Made by a program: the position numbers and the translations under genes. From assembly GCF_965638725.1 (NCBI RefSeq), contig NC_134962.1, positions 7,075,501-7,139,500 on the forward strand: a stretch of DNA of 64,000 nt, in the 5' to 3' direction. A model generated the notes under the pieces. It saw nothing but the letters and a program-made list of their open reading frames with translations. It was not told the DNA's origin and ran no database searches. Below, one piece after another: positions 20,701-32,600 of this stretch. The stretch comes from Aptenodytes patagonicus. Taxonomy: Eukaryota; Chordata; Aves; Sphenisciformes; Spheniscidae. Every line of letters begins with the position of its first letter. The stretch's first letter is position 1.

Positions 20701-23700
20701 TAGAGAGGGAGGCTGTTTCTAAAACTCAGCTTTTTTAACAAACCTTTCAACATGCCACAAGCACTGTAAAACTCCTTGGATAGGGAGAGTCGCTCATGAA
20801 AGATATGTATATATTTTTATATATATAGGCCACATCACTGGTGGCTGACTGTCCTGACCAGCAGATGAAGTTGGGTGAAGGACCGGGAATTGCTCCTGCT
20901 CTCTCACAGCCCCTGCCAGGCCAAGAAGACACCTGGCTCAGCCCAGCCTGGTGTTGATTCAAGCCAAGGATTCATTGTCTGAGACCAGAAACGGTAACGG
21001 GGAGGGAATGGGCTGTTCAAGCCCTTTTCGTCATTCCCAGCTTTTATAAGCCCCTCCTGACAGAGCGGCATTGGTTGGAAATACCTGTCCTTAAACCCAG
21101 CCATTTCTAGCCATTGTATTTGTGAAAAACTTTCTTCTCGGTGTAAGCGAGACTGGAAGCACCGCTCCTGAGCCTGGAGCCCAGGGGGGAGCAGCAGCAG
21201 CAGGCGAGGCATGCACTCAGCCTCTGCATCCCACTGCGGGGCTTTCACACGCTAATGCTGCCAAGTGCTCTGCAGCCCCCACCCCTCAGAACGGCCATCT
21301 TGTGTCATTGGCATTGATTGTGAAATATTTCCAGTTGTTAATTAGGCAATAATGACCAATGGGAAGGGCATTTCCTGGCTGTTAGCTGGAGACTCCTGAC
21401 CCCGAGGTCAGTATCAGTCACCCAGGAATTACTAAAACCTGAAGGAGGAGGAGAAAAGCAGGCCAAGAAGAGCAAAACCCCTCACCTTTCAAGGTGGCGA
21501 GTGCTTCTCCATTGCACAACCCCAGCAGGGGAAGGGCAGGGACCTGTGCCTTACCTGCACCCGGGCTCAGGCTGCAGCTCCCTGTGGTGTTCTGGTCTCT
21601 GCCCCTCTCTTCCAGTTACTTTCATTTCCCAATTAATCTCTGTGATGATGAAGAAATGGGACATTAAATATTCAAGGATTATCTTTTTTTTTTTTTAATA
21701 CGGCTAAAATGTGAAGATGCAATTAGCAATAAACTGGGCTCCTGCTGGGCCTGTATGTACTAATCCCTCCCCACTTCTAAGGGGAAGATTTACACCTACT
21801 CTTCTGGTTTAAAATTGGGACCTTTCTCCCATTTAACCATGGTGCTTGCTCTGCTCTCCCTTACAGGTGGCTGCATTTCAGTACAATGGCCTCCCTGGGT
21901 TAATTAAACTAAGGCGAATTACTGTATTTCCTAAGGGGTGACCATATGAAATACTGTGTTTGTGTTTCTACAGAGCGAAGCACCGGAGTGCAAACTACTT
22001 CTGGTTAGAGGGTTGCCAGCAACGCGTTAACCTCTTCAGCCTGGCCCTGGGCCAGAACTCGCAGGCCATGTCTGAAGGACAAGTAGCAACAAAAATTAAC
22101 ATCCCCATGCCCGACTTACCCACGCAGAATCTGGCAAATGAACACCACTCCAAATATACTCAGAAGCGAATGACGTGCCAGAAGGGAGCAAAGAACCAGT
22201 CAAACTGACATGGGATGGGAACCCCCCCTCTTTTCCTTGCAGGGAGGATGCTTTTGCTGCCTGGGTGGTGGCCCAGTCACTTGTATTGATACCTGAGTCA
22301 CCAGCTCACACAACAGCAAAGGGCCAGAAGCCTGACACCACGGCTGGGGGACTCTCCCTCCCTCCCTCCTCCAAATCCTGCATATATTTTCCCTCAACCT
22401 TTTCTAGGCAAATCCCCTTATGATTGTACCTTGGTAAATGCAGACAATAAAAATAAAAGAAATAAGAAAAGTTTCTGAGAATGTGTGCAATTGTTAAAGG
22501 CAGAGCTGCTGCAGCTCTTTGCTCACCTATGGAGTTGTCCAGAAAGGTTTGCCAGTTCCTGAGGACCTCCATGGGTGACTGCTCTGAGACCTCTTCAGAC
22601 TAGTAGTAGTAAGTGGTCATACACAGGCTATTAAGGACTAGATAGGATGTTTTAAATTCACATCCTTAACCCAAAGTAGCTTTCATGGTCAAGATTAGCT
22701 TTTGGCTAAAGAAACAGTGGTAAGATAAGAATATAGAGGAAATTGCCAGGTTCAGAGCTTTGAACGTTCAGACTTTCGGGGAAAAAAAATAAAATTACCT
22801 AAAAGCTCGGCCCAAAGTTTTCAGTCTTTTTTTGTTGGCCTATCCTTGGCAGATCTGCAAGTAGGCAAGGATTACTGCACCTTGCTAGAAGCAGGTAGCG
22901 TTGGGCAGCACAGAAACTCCATCCTCAGCAGCCTTGGCGAGAAGATGACAACCCATGGATCCTGCAGCACTGTCAGCTTTGGCCTGCAGCCTTAGCTGCA
23001 ACGTTCCTGAATTTTATCCATGCTCCCAAACCAAGCTACAATCCTGGACAAAGAAAGAGATATGAACACAGAGAAAGTCCCACCTCCATTACAAAACAAG
23101 CGGGTTAGCACTGGGTACCACAGCTGCTCCTACCTGTGGACAATTAGACAACTCTCCCTAGAACATTTCCCATCAACTGATAGCCAAAAATATTATTGAA
23201 AAATTAACCCATTCAAGCAAACAGATTTTTTTTTTTTTTTACATAGTATTTCCTTTTCGCCTGAGGGATGCTCTGAACAGCCCTGTTTAATATGCACCGT
23301 ATCCAAATGATCTGTCAGATCATCTCACCTGGATGCGGGCGCGAGTCAGGGTGTTCCTCTCCTTTCCTGTCCAGCTTTGTCTCCCATTCCCAGAAAAAGC
23401 AGGTAAGTCCTGTTATCCTGTCTGGTGAACCCTGATTATTTACTGTGATTTTTCAAGCCAATCATGATATGTTGGCCCCAGAAGTACTAGAATATGAGTG
23501 GCTTTTCTAGAACACTTCTTGGGGATCAAAATTCACTCACTTTTTTCCCCGGGTGATATTATTCCCTTGGGTGGGTGTGTTAAACCAGCAGCACCAGCAG
23601 GAGAATGAAAGGACCTGTTATACTCTGGTGCAAGGAGGTTTTCCCGTTCTTCATGAGGAGCATAAAGCCCTTGAAACTTATTAGGAATCGTACAAACAAG

Positions 23701-24080
23701 GATTTATACGCAGCCGAGATTGATGAGCTATGTTATACTACCTTTTTAAAAAAAAAAAAAAAAATCACAAAGCGATCCACACCCAGCACAAATCAGGGGA
23801 ATAAAGGCTTTTAACAGACAGTTGCTGCTTGTGAATTCTTTAAAAAATATTCCATCCTGTCTCTACAAAAGGTTGGTGAGGAATTTACAAACGTCCTAAT
23901 CCCCCTCTAATCCTTTAAAATGCCGAGCTGTGATCGCACATGCTGTTTTGTGATTATGTGTCATGGGCCTGTTTAGATACTTATTAAGAGACACCAACTC
24001 AACTCACTTTTGTCATAGAAAGCCAAAATTGCTCGATACGATTTCGTTGCACTTTACATTCTTCTGAAAAGAAACATCAG

Positions 24081-24215
24081 GTCTGCTCGGAAGGGCGAGC
24101 CATCCCCATCCTGTCCCATGCCACTGCCACAGCCTTTGGGGACAACCAGGAGCTCTTCTCCATGGAGGAGGCCGCGTACTTCAAGTTCGTTGAAGATGCA
24201 AGCAGAGAAATGCTC
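24081..24215 (+). other. Isolated open, GC-rich, coding-like stretch of unknown nature
   Basis: The plus frame from 24081 reads open after an AG (…CATCAG|GTCTGC), with an interior peptide including ATAFGDNQELFSMEEAAYF and KFVEDAS, locally more GC-rich than its surroundings. A second frame is open too. It runs directly into the MIR-like fragment and stops. I recognise no protein family. It may be an exapted or pseudogenised exon, or chance. Confidence 0.25.
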
Positions 24216-24300
24216 CTCTCCTTGCTCTCTGCCTCAGCTTCTTCTCCTTTGCAAGTGGGGATAGCAATAGCTCATCTAATTTTTTGAAATATTTTAGGAC
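24200..24300 (+). repeat. MIR-like SINE remnant
   Basis: CTCTGCCTCAGCTTCTTCTC, then TTTGCAAGTGGGGATAGCAATAGCTCATCT, parallels the MIR 3' half (GCCTCAGTTTCCTCATCTGT, then AAAATGGGGATAATAATAG). Plus orientation, diverged. From recall of the consensus. Confidence 0.55.
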
Positions 24301-24780
24301 CTACATAGAAAAAGCTCTAGAGAAAGACACAGCACATTATTACATCGTTTGGTGGTGCCTTTAGCAAGCACTTAATGGGGACTATGGCTGTTTTAAGTTG
24401 TGAGTGATACTTCTATGTGCACAGATAACCAGGGCAGAGCCGGCTCTTAACTGCTCATATGTGTTTAATTAGAGCTGCATTTTTAATCCTTTTAATTTGT
24501 ATCTCTTTCTTAATAACCTCAGCTTGGCAAAGGTTGAAAAGGAATAAGTTTCATTTGAATATTGGGTAAAACTTGGTAACAGCAGAGCAGATTGTTTAGC
24601 AAAAAGGTTACAGCATGTTCTTTAAAGACTATGGGTAACAGTTTGGCTCCATTAAACTCTGTAGCTAGCTAAGCCTAGGTTTTCACCCTTTGAAAATAAT
24701 TTCAGAGGAGCTTAATAAAAATACACTGGAGCTCAGCATATCATCCAAGCTTGCTATGGGAAGTTTAACTATATCAATGC

Positions 24781-24795
24781 GGGGGGGGGGGGGGG
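24781..24795. repeat. G15 homopolymer
   Basis: Fifteen consecutive G in AT-rich surroundings in the intergenic region. Simple repeat. Confidence 0.85.
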
Positions 24796-27700
24796 TGTTG
24801 TTTGCCTGTAATCTCAAGGCAAGTAAGATCACAGCAACATCGATTCGTTTTTGCAGCACAGTTCTGAAATCTTAATGCAATCGTGTTATAAATTCACATT
24901 TAACTTTTGCCCAAAAGGAGAAAAAGTCATTGCAGGCTATTGTAATACCTGCTGATGAAAGGAAACATCCTCAGAGATTAAAAAAAAACCTACAGGAATG
25001 CTCCAAGCTGAATTAGTGAAAACAGTTTCAATAATCTCCAAATCTTGAAGCCAGAGCTAATAGAAAGGAATGAACCTATTTCACAAGCACTTGCTGCTTT
25101 TTTCAGATAAATTTGAAACTTCATTTCAGAAAAAAGACCTGTCATTAAATACAGTGTAACTTTGAAAGAAGAGCAGATAAAATCAGCAAGTTTTAGTTGT
25201 AAATACTATCATGAATTTTACCCAACATACTGTGGACCTCGGCCCCTGCCAATATCATAGGAAGACAGACCAGATTCCTCAGCCAGACGGCTTCTGGTTT
25301 AGAAGAAACAAGGCAAAGAGATCACGTAAAAACACAGTGACTTTCAAAGTGACATTTCGGATGTATTGTGTGGCATAACCTGTTTCTTTACCCTTTTGCT
25401 GTGCCATCAAAATCCAACATTTTGGTGTTAAAAATGACCACACTGGAGAATTGTCTGTGCCCTTCAGACGACAACCGTTCAAACTCTGTCTAGAATACAC
25501 AAACAGATGTTTGCTGGTTTTGGTGTATCTGACTAACTACTAATGGAGGCCAGTTCCCCACATGCTTAACTTCGGTGATCTCCAGATACTTTCCAGTGGA
25601 TGCTAGGGATCACCATATAGCGAATAAAAATTTATTTTTCTTTGTTATCATGCACAGGTCACTTGGAAATAGCCCAGGAATCCCCAGAGGCTGCTGTAGC
25701 TGGCTGGGAAGCAGCAGTGTAGATTAAGAAAAGGCCAAGCGTAAAAGCAATGGCTTAATTTGTGCTCTGGCAAATCGCAGTATCCTTATCCTCAGGAAAA
25801 CTATCATGCTGACAGCAGCAATGCAAGCTTACAGATAACCTCATTTTTCATTTCCGAACATGTAAGGAGATAGCCCAGTTCATAGACGATCCTCAACCCG
25901 AGTCACTGCACTGAAGCTGCTCACCACTCCTTCACTTTCGATATGATTCAATATGAATTCTCGTTCCAGATGCAGAAGGCTCACTATTACTTTCAGACAA
26001 CATTCCTTCCCCTGCGAGTGCCGATGCCTATACTTAAATTAAATATAAAGGCATGTCTCTGCATGAAACTTGCTGCAGCTGTTGCATATCTGCATGAAGT
26101 GATCTTCAACAGTCGTCATGCGAGCAGCGTCTCTGCACCACTTTGATTCTCTCTGACGACTCCAATTTTGCCTCGGATTGTTGTGGCCACATAGCACTGG
26201 AATGTTTTGAAATCAATAATCAGTGCTCTGGTCAAACTTCTTGCTTAACATTGCTCCATGTCTGTGCTGCCCGTGTTTGATGGGATATTTCATGCTGGGT
26301 ATTATATGATACTGCCCAGAAGGCATCAGAGTTCTCAGATGAAATTATATAGTTTTCATAATTCCTTTTGTTCATCCCATCACTCAGTTGTTTTCATATG
26401 GACCATTTTCTGACGTTGTTGAAGAACAAGAATGACCCTTGTGAACACGAAATGCCACCATCCTAGAAAAGCACACAAAGCTTAGCACACCAGCGGAGGG
26501 TTGCGACGTCTTTGTGCAGAGGGATATAGGGCTATTGATACTTGCAAATACCCTGCTTCCACTTCTACTAGAAAAAAAGCTAACTTATGTGATATTGAGA
26601 GTTCAGCTGTCAAGGAGAACCTTTTATCAGGGAGAGAAATCTCGGGGGGGACTTTCACATTAAGACATACTGCTACAACATGGATAGGGGCTGGGCCAAT
26701 GAATATACTTTCTTAGGAGGTGGCAGGTGGTATAATCCCATCTGATGTCCTTGCACTGGGGTGCAAAACAGTGCGTGACAGACACAGCACCTTCAAAATT
26801 CCACATTTGCATGTGCAGGGGGCTCAGAGTTGTGTTCTACCTTTCTAAGTGCAGATGGTAGTAGTTTGTCTGATCCTTCTGGAGTGAAACAGCAAAGGAT
26901 TTCATTACTCTGGTTGTTTGGCAGTGGAGAAGTAGTCCATCTCTGGCACAGCTGCACTGACAGAGTGCAGATCCCCAGGAGAAGTATCCAGTGCAGAGGT
27001 AAACTGACAGCAACGTGGGCTGTCCCTCCATCTCACCGGCAGTTGCTCCTTTCTGCTGTTCACCTTTTCCACTGTACTTCCAAAATCTGTACTGCAGCTC
27101 TCTACCCTTGTTAGTGGTACAAATTCTTTGAATACCTACCTGCCTTGAATTCCTTTTCTGGCAATATTATTTAGACGAGCATTCAAACCAACGTTATCAA
27201 CTACACCTGAGTCAGAGCACGATGGCAGCTGTTAGGGAGGAAACATGAGAGGATGACATCTACTCACTCGCCCAGCCAACAGTGCTAAAACACTGGCTTT
27301 TCTTAGTTTTGTAATTTTTTTTTTAAAGTAACTCAGCACTGAGTGCTGGAATCTCTCACAGACACAGCCCAGCTTCTGCTGGTAACAGCAAATTCTGCAA
27401 ACTTCCCCAAATTTGACCTGGAACTGCCCCGACTGTGCAGCACCTCTACCAGAACTGCAAGTGCTCCTCATCTCTGCGACACACACACACACACTCCTAC
27501 TTTACTGCTAAATCCACACCAACAAGTTTCCAAAGCAGACTGATAACATGTACTCAAATACAAGAGGGTTCGCATCAAGCGTTGCTTCCAGATGCAAATG
27601 TCTTTAGTTTGAGTGAACACAAAACAACCTACAACGATGGGAATGGAAGCTAATCACCACTGGCTGTGAGAGGTATGGGCAGTCCAGGCAAAAATGCAAT

Positions 27701-29279
27701 CTGCTTTCAGTGGCATCGTGACTTCTACCAGGACAGCACACTGCTAGAGCAACACTGCCCTTCCAGGATTGCGCTGTGCTGCCGCTTAGCAGAAGGCTGT
27801 TTGCTCAGACCACGAAGGTCAAGGGAAGATAGAAGCAAAATTTACCAGACTGTACCATGACGGGTTGTATCGCATGTGGTCAACACGAAGGAACATGACA
27901 AAAGCAGAGCAAGTGCCTCCCTAATGCCCTACTGCCTGGAATGGTCTGAAACCACACGCTGATGCCAACAGCTTTAGTAGGATGTCAACCTTGCAAGCAA
28001 GCCAGATCATTGTGCCATCTTCTCAAAAAATCCTTCTCTGCCTTTGATATGTTAATCCTGCGTAAGGCAAATTCTCCCATTAGAATATAGTCCATTCTGG
28101 TCCCAAAGTAATCTGCATTATCCAGTTCAAAGTTAAATTAAAAATCCCAACCTGTGTGAATGTTGCAATCGCATTATGAAATCTGTAAATCCATTTTTAA
28201 TGTCTTAATGCTGCTCTAGTTGAACAAGGCAAATAGACTGCTGCATTGCATTTGCTTTACACTTTTTTAGATTCTTATGCACTACTTAAATATTCACGCT
28301 GCAGTGTTTGCATTTCCAGTACTGCAAGACCCTAAAATAGAAGACAAGTTTTTCTTTCCCTCTTTTGTTTTTAAAATTCCAGCTACGGGCAACTTGAATT
28401 GGGGATCTCTCCAAATCAAATGTTGAGTACGAAACATTGCAAGGAGAGCTGCTGAAAATGTTTCAATGCAATACAGATGCCACAAAATAGGATTTAAATC
28501 CCAAACACGCAGCTATTTGCAGTGTTTTTAGGGGGTGATGGAACAAAATATTTTATTTAATTTCAAATTAAATATTAATTCTGTGGGTAGCTTGTTTTTA
28601 AGAAAGAAAATATTTGAACATAGCTGGAAGAACTCAAGCAATGGGCCCAGCTCAACTATCCCAAATCAATATTTTACAGAACATTACTTCAGGGAGAAGT
28701 TTGTGCTTTTCATTCTGATCTGGAATGGAAACAAGCTCTGAAGCACTGGAATTTTATGTGGAACAAATCCTCTATTTTCTGACCAACTCTCTGAAAAAAT
28801 CAGTGTATTAGTCAAATAAATCCTGCTGTTTTCACTTGAGATCATCCTATTAAAAAACGGGCACCGTTTCTCCACCCTCTTCTCCCTCTGCAGATGTTTT
28901 CCCCCTTTTTGCAGTCCATCTCTTTATTACTGTTAGTATTTCTTCACTCGTAATTACGATGCGCTCCCCGATATTAAGAGCTTGCAAGCTACACGCGTAC
29001 AAAAACAACTGAGAAAGCAGGAGAGGACAACAGAGGCAACAGATTTATCCTGCGACCACAGACTCTTCAGGGCAGACACCGTAGCAGACTTCTGTGCTAC
29101 CCAGACCATACGCAGCAGCTCTTTCTGCACCTCGGACCCCTGTGCGATGCTGTAACACCATCTTCTTATCGTCGCACGGAGCTACAGGCAATTAGCGCAC
29201 ATCTCTGCGGCTGACAGGGGGAAAGCTTTAGCCATGCTGTTGTTATCTACAGCCATTTATTAAGCTTGAAAAACGGAGG

Positions 29280-29640
29280 TGACTTACAGCACGGTCAGGG
29301 AGTTTCAGAAACTTTGGGCAGCGAGGGAAGCGAACGCGAAGGTTCGGAGGGGAAGACGTTCGCCTTCGGCCTGGCGGAGGTGCCACCCGGGGCCCCGCTC
29401 CGCGCCGCCCGCCCGGCGGGGCCGCCGCCGCCGCCGCCCTCCTCTCCCGGCTTCTCCTTCCCCGGCTGCCCCCCCGCCGGCTTCCAGCCGGCCGCCCTCT
29501 GGGCTGTGCCGTTGGTGCCACCGCATGGACGATACGGCCAAGCGCAGCTCGCGTTTAGGCGCTGCGGTATTTGGCGAAAAGCCAAAGGGGGCGGAGGGGG
29601 GGGGGGGGGGTCGGGGGGTGAGCCTTAAGGAATAGCTGCA
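29280..29640. promoter_or_regulatory. Isolated CpG island in intergenic DNA
   Basis: About 350 bp of CpG-dense DNA, including a (CCG)n block near 29422-29438 and a G15 run (29596-29610), in otherwise AT-rich DNA. It lies 20 kb from TFAP2C and more than 6 kb beyond the RTF2 3' end. No adjoining exon can be recognised; open frames here are low complexity. It may be an unannotated lncRNA promoter or an orphan enhancer island. Confidence 0.6.
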
Positions 29641-32600
29641 GTTCAGTGACCCACCCTGCCGCGGTGTCAGCTCAGCAACTCCTACTTCAATTCTACAGCA
29701 CCAGCTCTCCCACCCGGGGATGCTACGGATGCACCTATGCCCGCTCCCTGCTTTGGAGCCTGCGTTCACCGGGAGCACCCCCTCATATACACTCACAGGT
29801 ACTTGCCGTCAGGTAGTTGGGGGGGTGCGTGACTAAATCTTCACCCATTCAGCCAGATTCCGGCTCTTCCCTGCGGTTTTTAAACGCGGGAGTGCTGGGA
29901 TGGTTCTGCCGATGGACCTTGCCCTGCGCGGCTGGCGGCAGCCGCTGCAGCCAGTCCGACGGGTGTGTTTGAGACTGTTTAATGATTCCTTAAAGTATGG
30001 AAACATGCAAACCAAATGAGCTATGAGTAGCTTAAATCTCAATGGGGAAGTAAACGGCTACAGCTTAAGAGATCCAACCAGCCCAGCATGCCCGCTGCTG
30101 ACCACAATTCAAATGCAAGCAGATTCTGTTTCACTGAATTAAACAAGAGTGCTTGTTCAAATATTAGGAAAGCCAAGAAAAAACGTTCTTGGAGAAACAA
30201 ATCCTGCTGTGCTGGATCAGCTCCATGGACTAATCCGGGATTCTGTCCTAGGAGTGGCCAGCACCAAATATCTCTGAGAAAGGTGCGAGATACGGACACC
30301 TCATCGCCGAACCGTAGGGATGCTAATAGTTAAGGGACACATTTACAATAAATGTATAAGAACTAGGTAGTCTTAAGTGGACACCATGAAAGAATAGAGT
30401 TCAACTTCATAAGCTTGAACAGGCAATGCAGTTTTAATGACTGAGTCTTCATCTTTGTCAGTGCAGTTTATCGGTCTCGGTCAGATCCCAGCAGGGCAGA
30501 GGAGAGCCTGCTTCAAAGGACAGTTATGGGCTTACAAAAAATACGTGTAATCACATGAGGAACACCATGTTCTCACAAGTAACACATAACGCAAAGCCTG
30601 ACCGGCAGCTGCTGCTTGAACAGAACAGTCCCAGGAGCTGGGACACGGCACTCGGCGTCGGACGTGGAAGGGGAATCGTTGGGGGGCGAGAAGAGCATAT
30701 GCAGGTATTGCGGTTGGCCTGGCCCGTGCTAATAACCATTTCCATTCATAAGCATAAGAGAGTCAAGTATTCCCACCCCCCCAATGCCATTTAAAAGTAT
30801 CTGACCTAATTATTACTACCCTGTTGTGTAAATTCAGCACTTTGTCAGTCTGAATAAATGTACATTAGCCTTAACATGAGTTAAACAAGTTTAAACAATG
30901 AAGGAAGCTTTGTAAAGCTCCCCTGCTTTTTAACTTATTTGACACCACACTAAAGAGCCCATTTAGACTAAAGAGTTCAGCACATTTTGGGACCCATTAA
31001 ATACCCAGGTTGAGACTAGATATTCCCTTTTTCTTTTTTTAATTTGTCCTACCTAGTTGCTAAAGTCAGCATAATTGAGCAATAAGCTGCTTTGCATTTC
31101 TTTAGCTTTGTAGGCAAGTTGAAGCTACACCCATCCCGTTCAATGCAGCCCTTTCCATGCTAATACGGCAAACCCCACTTATCACTGCGAAGTGGATACT
31201 AAGTGATTCCTCAGAATTACTTTTAATTAAAAGAGAGGAAACTCGTGGCATAAAAATGTGACATTCATGACTGTGAGGAAAACTTACACTCTCAAATTGT
31301 TTCTATTTTAGGCTAACAACATCTTTCCAGAGTCAAGTCAGCCTTTGCCCACGGGAAAGCATTCTTTGTCTTCTGTTTACAAATTACACTGTACCCTGAT
31401 ATGGACATCTTCCATCCTCCGAACATAATAATTAAGTCTTAAGACATTCTCATACAGTGGGGAAATCACTTACATGGGAGAGAAGGGAGTGAAAGATTGG
31501 CCATCCATCCAAGATCACAGAAGGAAGAGGGAAACACCTTCTTACCAGTAACATGGAAAGGAAAGAGATGGGACATCTTGATGTTCTCCACCGTGGATAC
31601 AACTCTGCTCTTTAAAAATAAATCCATACAGTGACAAGCTACGAGCCTATCCTGACTCAAACCGCCATCAAATTCAGGACGTGGCCTAGAAGATGGAGGA
31701 AGCTCAGCTGGGTGAGGCAGCCCGTCTTGGCTGCGTAACAAATGCAAATCAGCCCCAAATTGCAAACAGGGCTGCCAAACCAGGGCATCGATCACCCTGA
31801 TCATTCCCCACTCCCTGCTCTCCTGATCATCATCAAGCAAAGCGCTGTCTGATTTCCGTAGGCAACAGGAATGAAGGAGGCAAATGAGAAGGAACAAGCG
31901 AAAAACTGGGTGAAAAAAGTAGTGGTGAGGTCTGACAGATGAATGCTTCTACAGGGGGAAGGGGTTGGTTTTCACCAACTCACACCCTTAACTTTTGAGA
32001 AAACCTCTCAGAGACATCGCAAATACTACACAAAGGTTGAGTTCTGCTGGATGCGTTACAAAGAGCTGGTAGGGCAACATTTGAAAAAGAGAATTTCATT
32101 TTATTCAATGTCATAGTGAAATTGGTTCTTCCCCAAAAAAGATCTGTGGTGAATTTGCAAATTGAATTCTGTCACTGACCTGTAAGAGATATTTTAATCC
32201 ACATGAAGTTAAATGCTTGACAAAACCACAGCTATGAAATTGTTAGCAGTACCTCCACAGTAACTGGGCAGTTGGATAGGTATTTAGATTAAAATCCTGG
32301 CTTACAGGCAGAATTTCCATCCATCGCAGATGGATTAGGATTCCATCCCTCTTGCTCATTTTGAAGGTTGGTAAAGCTTAAAACAGAAAAAAAACCCAAC
32401 TCAATTATAATTTCTAGCTGTCAGGAAGGAATTATATCGGTTCCATCTTACAGAAGGAAATCTGCGCTGTCTAGCAGTAATCAGTTCCATATTTGTGAAG
32501 CCTTCCAACAAAACACTTTTTGTCTATGATTTGCATTCATCTTAGGACATACTGATTTCAGACCCTCTGTGGATTGTAGTGTATAAACAGCCCTTTTACT

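Larger units (their letters stand above)
14160..29240. other. Intergenic region between TFAP2C and RTF2/GCNT7 (left part)
   Basis: Fifteen kilobases with no gene I can support: open frames are short, lack recognisable domains and lack matching splice structure. It contains two MIR-like remnants (14560-14660, 24200-24300), a possible DNA-transposon remnant (17590-17710), a coding-like open stretch (24081-24215), a G15 run (24781-24795) and microsatellites. It is probably regulatory sequence for TFAP2C. Confidence 0.7.

Noticed and set aside
31466..31897. 143-codon minus-strand frame
   Set aside because: Isolated open frame in noncoding surroundings, with no family resemblance.
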